From Luffa acutangula (Eukaryota; Streptophyta; Magnoliopsida; Cucurbitales; Cucurbitaceae), in NCBI GenBank assembly GCA_036850905.1, contig CM072088.1, forward strand, positions 56,416,958-56,480,957: 64,000 nucleotides of DNA, written 5' to 3'. The notes under the pieces were generated by a model. That model was not told the origin of the DNA. It saw nothing but the letters and a program-made list of their open reading frames with translations, and ran no database searches. The position numbers and the translations under genes were made by a program. How positions within the stretch are numbered: position 1 is the first letter of the stretch; every line of letters begins with the position of its first letter. Of the stretch, positions 46,925-56,300 are shown piece after piece.

Positions 46925-47334
46925 AGATCACGTTATTCTTTTGCTCTTGAATATAATAGCTCTCGCCACCTGCTGAATTGTGAAATAACAACTTATTTGA
47001 TATGGGTGCAGCTTGAAATTGGAAGGGTCCTTTTCATTTTCAACTAGTAATGCATCTCCTCTTGTTTAGTAATTAATGCATATATGCTATAATTAATACT
47101 GCATCTTTACTTTTCCTCAAGATTTTTTTGACTGTGCTCTCATTCCACTGGTGAATGTGGCAATTGTTTGGATGCTACCATCAAAAGCTTGAATCACCCT
47201 TATGTTAGATCCGTTATTAATAATTTTTTTGTTTACACTCTATAGCCTCTTATACAGATCTATCAATCTAGTGCACTCAACTTCATCTCTTGTTACTTTA
47301 TTCAAATAACAAGACTAAAATGGTTATTTGATAA
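46925..47334. other. No feature recognised
   Basis: AT-rich, short frames only. Confidence 0.35.
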
Positions 47335-47588
47335 GTGATAAACTAGAGTATGTCTAAAAAGTATGAAAATTCTGGTGTAACCGAAACTAGGTAGTAGGTA
47401 TTAATTAGAATGAATGAATGATTCTTTATTAATGAAGTTCCAGCCTTTAAATAGGCAAAGGAACTAACTAAAAGTGGTTACAAGGCACATGCTAATCACA
47501 TGATAGACTAAAGAGAGAACTAACTAATTAATACATAAGAAAGGCTACACCAAATATCCCCCCTCTAAAAAAAGACCTCGTCCTCGAG

Positions 47589-48595
47589 TTAATCTGCTAG
47601 AGTAAATTCATCTGGAGAGTTGAATGAATACAGATCAGCAACGTTAAATGTAGGATTAATGTTGTATTCGTCCGGTAGCTTGACTTTGTAAGCATTATCT
47701 ACAAATTTTTCCATTATTGGAAATGGTCCGAGCTTCCTCTTCTTGAGTTTGTTATATGTTCCAGCTGGAAATCTGCTCTTCCTCAAGTGTATCATGACTA
47801 GATCTCCAACAACAAACTCCTTGAATCTCCCTTTCCTATCTGCTGATTCCTTGTATTTTGTGGTTAGTTTCTCAATATGGTCATGAACTTGGCTGTGCAA
47901 CTCCTTAATTCTGGCCGCCATCTCTTCAGCTTCAACGCTAAGATCAACCGAAGAAGGAATATGAGTTAGATCTAATGTTAATCTAGGAATTTTAGTATAG
48001 ATAATTTCAAATGGAGACTTCCCTGTTGTCATATTCTTCATGTGATTGTATGCAAATTCAGCTTGGGCCAAGGACATATCCCAATGCTTTGGTTTGTCTC
48101 CACTTAGACACCTTATGAGGTTGCCTAAAGTTCGGTTTGTCACTTCTGTCTGCCCATCCGTTTGAGGATGGCTTGTGGTGCTGTATTTGAGTGTTGTATC
48201 GAATTTTTTCCAAAGTGTTTTCCAGAAGTGGCTTAGAAATTTTACATCTCGATCTGAAACAATTGTCTTTGGTTTTCCATGAAGCTGAACTATTTCTTTA
48301 AAGAATAAGTTGGCGATGTAGATAGCATCAGACGTCTTTTTACATGGTAGGAAGTGAGCCATTTTGTTGTATATGTCTACCACCACAAAAACTGAGTTAT
48401 AGCCGCGCTGAGTTCTTGGGAGGCTTAGGATGAAATCCATCGAAAGGTCTTCCCAAATATTTTCTGGAATAGGAAGAGGTATGTAAAGGCCTGTATTTTG
48501 ACCGCCCTTTAAAGGTTTGACAAGTATAACAGCGTGCCACATAATTGGTGACATCCTTCTTCAATTGTGGCCAAAAATATCTTGTTTCCAGGATG
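47589..48595 (-). pseudogene. gypsy integrase remnant
   Basis: A 321-codon stretch open from 48554 contains the integrase core: DLSMDFILSLPRTQRGYNSV (first Asp), KTIVSDRDVKFLSHFWKTL (second Asp), TSHPQTDGQTEVTNRTLGN (Glu), then a C-terminal FVVGDLVMIHLRK and ending with the NPTFNVADLYSF motif. The zinc-binding Cys pair (YVARCYTCQTFKG) lies just upstream at about 48510-48540 in another frame, so one frameshift is present. No chromodomain follows. Confidence 0.87.
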
Positions 48596-49131
48596 CAATG
48601 TTTTAAAAGGCTAAAGGTGGCCTCGAGGCTTTTCCTCTTGAAGAGGCGAGGCGCAAGCCTCGAGGCGGTGTGAGGCGTAAGCCTCGATTTTAATTAAAAA
48701 CATTACGTTCCTAAATTTATGTGAACAAATAATGCTAAACATAATACTTATATAAAAGTATAGAAAAAGTCACCTCCTTGAATTGCTAATTGAACAAAAA
48801 TTCTACAAATATATCTTTAACAACACTACTATTATCACTTATATGAATGACTTATTCTATAAATTTTTATTTTCATTTTTTTTAAGGCCTAAGTGGTAAA
48901 AGTAGTAATATTTTAAATTGTAACAGCTCAAACCTTTATATTTTTAAAGAATGGGGAAATTAATATTATTCTTCTAACCATTATATGAGGCGTAGAGACT
49001 TTAAGCCTCAGTGCGTTTTTATAAAGGCGTAAGCCTCTCCTGTGATCCAAAGAAGGCATAAGTCTCGAGGCTAAGAGTTTGAGGCTCGCCTAGCCTCAAG
49101 GCGTAAGCCTCAATAGCCTTTTAAAACATTG
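48596..49131. mobile_element. GAGGC-type MITE with 8-bp TSD
   Basis: 536 bp beginning CAATGTTTTAAAAGGCTA and ending TAGCCTTTTAAAACATTG, perfect 18-bp inverted tips, flanked by CCAGGATG (48588-48595 and 49132-49139). Subterminal parts repeat GAGGC and GCGTAAGCCTC. The centre is AT-rich. The 8-bp duplication suggests a hAT-like MITE. Confidence 0.92.
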
Positions 49132-49988
49132 CCAGGATGTTCAAGGTCTTGTCTCGACCCAAATGTCCTGCTAATCCCCCGGCATGAGCATCCCTTATCA
49201 AGGCTTCTCTTGAGGATGAATGTGGTATGCAAAGGACATTATCTTTGAAGAGGAATCCGTCAATAATGTGGAAGCTACCGGCGGGTTTATGATCCAAACA
49301 TTGTCTCCAAATTGTGCCAAAATCCTTATCTTCACCATATGTGTCTGGGAGGTGATCCATTGTTATTATTTCACCCTTCAGAATGGTTAAAAGGTTTTCC
49401 TTCCGGCTTAATGCGTCTGCCACTTTGTTAGTAATACCGGAAGTATGTTTTATCACAAAATCAAATCTTTGAAGAAAGGCTAACCACCTAGCATGCATCC
49501 TACTAATGGATTTTTGAGAATTTAAGAATTTTAGGGAAAAATGATCGGTAAAAAGGACAAACTCCTTACTTAATAAGTAATGCTCCCATTGTTTTAATGC
49601 TCTTACTAATGAATATAATTCTTGTTCATAAGTGGACCATTTTTGTCGTGAGGGGCTTAATTTTTCACTACAGAATTCAATTGGATGAGAATTTTGGGAT
49701 AGAACAGCTCCTATGCCTATACCCAAAGCATCTACAACCACTTCAAAGGGAATATTGAAATTTGGTATGGCTAGAATAGGGCTACTAGTAAGTTTTTCTT
49801 TAATTGTTAGGAAGCTTTGTAATTGGTCGTGTCCCCAGAAAAATTGTCCCTTTTTTAGGCAATTGGTTAAAGGTGATATTAGGGTACTGAAGTGTTTTAT
49901 AAATTTCCTATAGATGGATGTAAGACTAGGAAACTTTGTAATTCTTTAATGGAATTTGGTTCTACCCATTCCTCTATAGCCTTAATTT
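49132..49988 (-). pseudogene. gypsy RT end and RNase H remnant
   Basis: Minus-strand frame with VVDALGIGIGAVLSQNSHPI, YSLVRALKQWEHYLLSKEFV, LFTDHFSLKFLNSQ and VADALSRKEN supplies the acidic residues of retroelement RNase H. It continues to the first His of the integrase zinc-binding domain (GGLAGHLGRDKTLNI) before the MITE. The frame breaks above 49741, where RT thumb sequence persists to the LINE junction. Confidence 0.87.
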
Positions 49989-50067
49989 TAGTGGGAATTT
50001 CTGGATAACATTCTTCACACCAAAGGCTTCAGCTTCACATGGAGAAAATGGATCAAAGGATGTATAT

Positions 50068-50255
50068 CTATGAAGCACGGACACGCCAAAATGGGGGGAG
50101 GATCTGTGTCGGACACGTGTCGGACACGGATTCGCCCGGACACGCTCCGGACACGTGTCCGACACGCAATTTTGCGTGTCCCTTTTTTTTTTTTTTTTTT
50201 TTTAATTTCGGACACGCGGGGACACGGCTGGATACGCCCACGGACACGCGGAGTC

Positions 50256-50297
<42 letters not shown>

Positions 50298-50716
50298 GGA
50301 GAGAGAGACCTCAGATGCCGCCGCACCTCAAATGCTGCTGCAAGTTTATTTCATCTAAGTTTTTCTTCTTTATCTTTTAAACCCTAGATAAAACCCTCCT
50401 AACCTAGATAAAAGGGCCCAGCCCAATAAACCCTCCTTTTTAAAGTTAAGATAAAAGGCCAGCCCAATAAAAAAACTGTTTTTAAATTAAGAAAAAATGT
50501 ATCTCATAAAATTTTATATATATACTATTTTTTTAAAAAATATATATATATACTAATCTTTTTTTTTTTAAAAAAATATATATATATAAAAAAAAAAAAA
50601 AAAACAACGTATCTTCAACGTATCCGTATCTTAGTTTTTTAGAATTTGACGTATCGCCGTGTCCTGTCGTGTCCGTGTCCCGTATCTGTGTCCGTGTCCG
50701 TGTCCGTGCTTCTTAG
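50068..50716. mobile_element. GTGTC/GACAC MITE family, copy 3, with 8-bp TSD
   Basis: 649 bp from CTATGAAGCAC to GTGCTTCTTAG. Flanked by ATGTATAT at 50060-50067 and 50717-50724. Inside are GACAC/GTGTC arrays at both ends, a GA microsatellite (50261-50310) and AT/T runs. Two CACGTG cores near the left end. Confidence 0.92.
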
Positions 50717-50936
50717 ATGTATATCATCGGTCAATTTCTCGATTATTATTAACAGGAAGCCTAGAGGTAAATTTGGAGTTTCTTGAGGCCTACGACAAGG
50801 TGACCCATTGTCCCCATTCCTGTTTATCTTAGTGGTCGATTGTTTTAGTAGAATGCTCATTCAAGCAGAAAAAAAAGGTCTTATCAAGGGTCTACTCGTT
50901 GGGAAAAATCCCCATGCACTTTCCATCATGCATTTA

Positions 50937-52115
50937 GGGGCTGTTTGGGGGAGGGGATTGTAATGTAATGTAATGTAATGTGGATTACATTGTTTGTTGG
51001 GTTGAAATTGGGCTGCATTGTAATCCAATTAGATTACATGATTACATGGAATGAAGAGGGTTGTAATCCACATTACAACACTCTCTCCCACGTTGCAATC
51101 AATTTGTGGCCGCCCGTCTCTCTCTCCCATTCTCATCAGCCATCAATGCATTCTCTCTCTCTCTATCTTCACACCTCTTCACTTCTCCCACTTCTCACCG
51201 ACTGTCTTCGTCTACCTCTTCGTCTCCTCCTTCATCTCTTCGTCTGATCTCGCATGGTTGTCCGTTCGTCTACCGATGCCACTCCTTTCGTCTCCTCAGT
51301 CGATGACCACTGTGTATCGTCCAGCCAGACGACGTGGTTGATGTTCGTCGGATTTACCCTTCGTTCAGCGTTTAAAGGTCTTCGACTTGATAGGTTCATT
51401 TTTCCTATTTCTATAAAACCCCTAATTTGTTTCTCTAAGAAACTTTCCTTTTTCTTTTCCCCTACCTTCAAGAATTTTGATGGCGATTTTTTCCTTCAAT
51501 TCATCCAATTCTTGCTCGATTCTTGTTTCAATTCTATTAGATTCTGTTCATCTTCTTGATGGCGATTCTGTTCATCTTCGCCTCTAATCAAGTTCAAATC
51601 GGAGGACTCGAGCTCAGTCCGTTGCGCCAGATCGGAGAGGTTCTTCTTCTTGTGAAATGTTGCTGCTGCGCCGCCTCTGCTTGCCGGAGAAGACAACTGG
51701 AGATGGGGGGCTAGCCGGCAATGTCAGAAACGGAGGGAGAGTAAAACAAAAAGAAAAAAAAAGAAAAGAAGAGAAAAAGAGGTTGGTGGTGTGCTGATTA
51801 TGAAGAAGAAGAAGAAGAAGAAAGTGGAGAGAAGAAATAAAAAAAAATTTAAAATAATATATTTTTTTATTATTTTAATATATTTTTATTTTCAATAATT
51901 AAAACATTATTTTTTTTATTAAAAAAATTAGTGCCACGTCAACAATTACGATTCCAGCCCAAATCCAACCCTGCAATCCAAGACCAAATACAACCCAATT
52001 ACAGCGCACCAAACACAGGCATTAGGATTCCTAGTAATCCAAATTACAATCAAGGATTCCCAGTAATCCAGATTCCCCGTAATCCAGATTACATTCCCTT
52101 TCCCCAAACACCCCC
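50937..52115. mobile_element. PIF/Harbinger-like non-autonomous element, TTA TSD
   Basis: The left end GGGGCTGTTTGGGG and right end CCCCAAACACCCCC are inverted repeats flanked by TTA (50934-50936 and 52116-52118), the Harbinger target signature. Subterminal regions are packed with GTAATCC/ATTACA motifs in both orientations, likely transposase-binding repeats. The 1.18-kb interior has CT-rich and GAA-rich stretches with no transposase. Confidence 0.9.
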
Positions 52116-52891
52116 TTACAATTTGCAGACGATATTATCCTATTCTCCACCCACAATGACACCCACCTTGATAATCTTTTCAAAGTTGTTAAACTTTTCG
52201 AGGAAGTATTCGGTCTGAACATTAATTGCCACAAGTCTGAATTTATGGGCATTGATATTGACTCACAGATGCTATCCATCCTTGCTGGTCGGTTTGGTTT
52301 AAAATCTATGGATAGCCATTACTTACGTTGGATTACCGCTGAATGGGAAACCAAAATCTTCTTCCTTTTGGGATCCAATGATCGAGAAAATCGAGAGAAG
52401 GCTTTAATCTTGGGGCTCCACACACCTTTCTAAAGGTGTTAGACTTACACTTACATAGGCCACATTGTCTAACCTTCCCATTTATTATCTATCCCTTTTT
52501 AAGGCCCCTACAAAGGTGATTAACAAGATTAAAAAGCTTTTTCGGAATTTTTTATGGAAGGGAAAAAATGACTCAAAAGGACTCCATCTTTTGAGATGGG
52601 ATCAGGTTAAAGCACCTATCGAGGAAGGTGGCATTGGTATAATGGGAATTCAACAAAAAAACTCATCTCTTCTGGCTAAATGGATTTGGCGTTTTCATAT
52701 AGAGAAGGAAGCTCTTTGGCATTAGGTATTGCTTCTAAATCCGGGACCATTCACTTCAACCTAAAGTCGGGTGCTAAAACCTTAAACTCATCCAAAGGAC
52801 CATGGAACTCTATTGATAGTGTGAAGCATATGGTTTATTCCAACATATTGATAAAGGTGGGCGATGGTAAAAGTACCTCATGGAACGACTC

Positions 52892-53307
52892 TGTTGGGAA
52901 TCCAACACGAATTTCCTGCAAAAATGGAGAATAACCACACAACAACACAAATAGGATAGAAGTTTGGCACTGTTCTATTGGTAATCCGTTAGGCCAGTCA
53001 CCAACTCAGGTAATAGTTCTCACAAAATAACCCAAACAACAAGACAACCAACAACAGAAAATAAAGATAACTCCCAGGCGATTCGAGAGCCCTGGTTCCT
53101 CTCCCAAAGACTAACAAGCCACAATTTCCATAATGAAGAAAGCTACAGCTGCTCCCTCTACAAAAACAAACTCTCACACCACTCTCAGGCCGTACACGCA
53201 CGATCCTCAGCTAACGGTCCCCACTGACTGCCATGTTGCTTCCTTCCTCATTGTCTTTTCCCATTTTGCCCCTTCTCATATATGTTTTCACTATTGGTGG
53301 CCTCACA
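52892..53307 (-). repeat. 3' LTR of the chromodomain gypsy element
   Basis: 416 bp. The polyprotein frame runs into its first 97 bp and stops at 53211. Confidence 0.95.
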
Positions 53308-56300
53308 ATACCCCCGGGTTGAAGACTCACCTTGTCCACAAGGTGAAAATCTGGAAATTGACGTTTTATGACAGCAGCTTCTTCCCAAGTAGCATCACAA
53401 TAGGGACGATTTTCCCATTTGACCAACCATTCCTCGCGGTCTTTTTCTGTATTCCACTTCATGCCCAACACATCTTCCGGCTCTACTCTCCATTCAAAAT
53501 CATCGGTAAGAGCCGGTGGTCGAGACTGACTGTGTTCCCATTCCCCCAGCGCCCTCTTCAACTGTGATACATGGAAGACGTTATGGATGGTTGTCGATGG
53601 GGGAAGATCCAGTCGATAAGCCACGCTGCCTATGCGTTCGACGATCTCATAAGGGCCGTAAAATCTAGGAGACAGTTTTTCACACCTCTTCCTTGCTAAG
53701 GACTTCTGACGATAGGGTCTTAATTTCAAATACACCATATTCCCTACTTCAAACTGAACCTCTCGGCGCTTGCCATCGGCATACTTCTTCATGCGGTTCT
53801 GGGCTATTGCCAACTGTTCCTTGATCGAGATTAAAGCCAAATCTCTAGCAATAAGCTGCTGTTCCAGAGTACTATTGTTTGTCTTTTGATCTCCATAGGC
53901 CAACAATGGGGGAGGGGGCCTTCCATATACTACTTGGAATGGGGTCATGTTTAGTGAAGAGTGGAATGTGGTATTGTACCAATACTCGGCCCAAGACAAC
54001 CATTCTTCCCATTTCTTCGGTTGTTCGCAGCAGAAACATCTCAGATAATTCTCTATACATTTGTTGACAATTTCAGTTTGGCCGTCGGTTTGGGGGTGGA
54101 AAGATGTGCTCTTCTTGAGTTTGGTCCCTTGTAACTTGAACAACTCACTCCAAAAATGACTTAGGAATATTTTGTCCCTGTCCGAGACAATGGAGTTCGG
54201 AAACCCGTGAAGTTTCACGACTTGCTTCACAAATACACTAGCAACATCCTTAGCTGAAAAAGGGTGCTTCATGGCCATAAAATGACTGTACTTACTCAAC
54301 CTGTCCACTACCACGAAGATGGTGTCATATCCTCGCGATTTCGGTAGCCCCTCCACGAAGTCCATAGTAATATCGTCCCACACTCGCTCGGGAATTGGCA
54401 GGGGCTGGAGCAAACCCGCAGGTGTCAAGGAGTTCACCTTATTCATCTGGCAGATGCTACACTTCTCGACGTATTCCTTGATATCTTTCTTCATGTTCTT
54501 CCAGTATACCTCACCATTCAACCGTTTGTAAGTTCTGAGGAACCCAGAGTGCCCTCCCAAGATGGAATCGTGGTAAGTATGCAGGATGGAAGGAATTAAT
54601 GAAGACTTGGCTGATAAAACCATTCGATTCTTGTACAAGAGTTTACCTTGGCTGAGAGTAAACTTGGGGTACATCAAGGGATCAAGGAGAATGGCTTCCA
54701 TGATCTTCACTAGTTCGGGGTCTTGGTTCACCTCATTCTGTATCACTTCGAGTTCCATGACAGTCGGCACCACAATGTTCCTCAATTCCGCCTCATGAGG
54801 GAATCTTGAGAGCGCATCCGCCGCCTTGTTTAACAACCCAGGATTGTATTTGATCTCAAAGTCGTACCCCAACAGCTTCGTTAGCCATTTCTGGTACTCA
54901 GGTTGCACTTCTCTTTGCTCCAGCAGGTGTTTCAAGGCTCTTTGGTCTGTTAAGACTCGAAATCTCTGTCCTAACAAATAATGTCGCCATTTCTGGACCG
55001 AGATCTCAAAGTCGTACCCCAACAGCTTCGTTAGCCATTTCTGGTACTCAGGTTGCACTTCTCTTTGCTCCAGCAGGTGTTTCAAGGCTCTTTGGTCTGT
55101 TAAGACTCGAAATCTCTGTCCTAACAAATAATGTCGCCATTTCTGGACCGAAAGCACAATGGCCATCAATTCTCTCTCGTAAACTGACTTGCTCCTTGCT
55201 CTCAGGGACAATGCCTGGCTGAAGTATGCAATTGGTTTCTGTTTCTGACTCAGAACCGCCCCCAACCCTGTGCCGGAAGCATCAGTCTCAATGACAAACG
55301 GTTGCGAAAAATCTGGTAAGGCCAGCACAGGAAGTGTTACCATGGCCTGTTTCAACAGGTCAAAAGCCTTAGTGGCATCATCGTTCCACGAAAAGGAGTC
55401 CTTCTTGAGGAGTTGTGTTAATGGGGCAGCCATGTTCCCGTACCCTTGAACAAACCTCCTGTAATAGCCTGTCAGCCCTAAGAAGCCTCGGAGCTCCTTA
55501 ATATTCCTTGGAATTGGCCAGGCAACCATGGCCTGGATCTTGTCTTCCTCTGCAGCCACTCCCTCTGCCGAGATACTCTGTCCCAAATAGGAGACTTTGG
55601 ATTGAGCGAATACACACTTTTTCTGATTAGCATAGAGCTGATTATCTCTTAGGATGGTCAAAACCGTGTGAAGGTGCTGCAGATGGACTTCCATGCTTGG
55701 GCTATATACCAAAATGTCATCAAAGAAAACCAAAATAAATTTTCGGAGGTAGGGCCTAAATACCTGATTCATCAAGGACTGGAATGTGGCCGGAGCATTT
55801 GTAAGGCCAAAAGGCATCACCAAAAATTCATAATGCCCTTCATGCGTTCGGAAGGCTGTTTTTGGAATGTCATCTTCCTTCATCCGAATCTGATGGTATC
55901 CCGACTTCAGGTCTAGTTTGGAGAAAACCTTAGACCCGTGGAGTTCATCCAATAATTCTTCGATTACGGGAATAGGGAACTTGTCAGGTACTGTTACCTG
56001 ATTGACCGCTCTGTAATCTACACAAAACCGCCAGCCGCCATCTTTTTTTCTTACTAATAAAACTGGGCTCGAAAACGGGCTGTTACTTGGCCTCACCACC
56101 CCTGATAATAACATCTCTTGGATGAGCCGTTCTATTTCATTCTTCTGTACGTGAGCATACTTGTAGGGCCTCACATTGACCGCTTCAGTTCCTTCCTTCA
56201 AGACAATCTGGTGATCAACGACTCTCTCAGGTGGCAGTCCTGAGGGTAGTTCAAAGACATCGTGGAAGCCTTCAATAATCGCTTGGACTCCTTGGGGAAG

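Larger units (their letters stand above)
47335..49988 (-). mobile_element. Ty3/gypsy relic number 2
   Basis: On the minus strand the order is an RT end, RNase H, integrase, a post-integrase tail and, beyond a purine-rich tract (47560-47575), LTR-like sequence (about 47335-47560) with a TTTAAATAGGC TATA-like motif. The gag, protease and most of RT are missing: the coding sequence is cut at about 49988 where LINE sequence begins. A MITE at 48596-49131 splits the integrase. Confidence 0.85.
49989..52730 (+). pseudogene. LINE reverse transcriptase remnant (in pieces)
   Basis: Piece one encodes KGFSFTWRKWIKGCI. Piece two has NFSIIINRKPRGKF, a stop, then GLRQGDPLSPFLFILVVDC, the classic non-LTR RT block. 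Across the Harbinger-like insertion the frame continues LQFADDIILFS, the FADD catalytic box. After a damaged stretch it resumes at 52465-52725 with LSNLPIYYLSLFKAPTKVIN and FRNFLWKG, the conserved post-RT region. Confidence 0.88.

Noticed and set aside
51051..51696. Several 60-100 codon frames within the Harbinger-like element
   Set aside because: CT-rich low-complexity sequence with overlapping frames on both strands and no domain or transposase motif.
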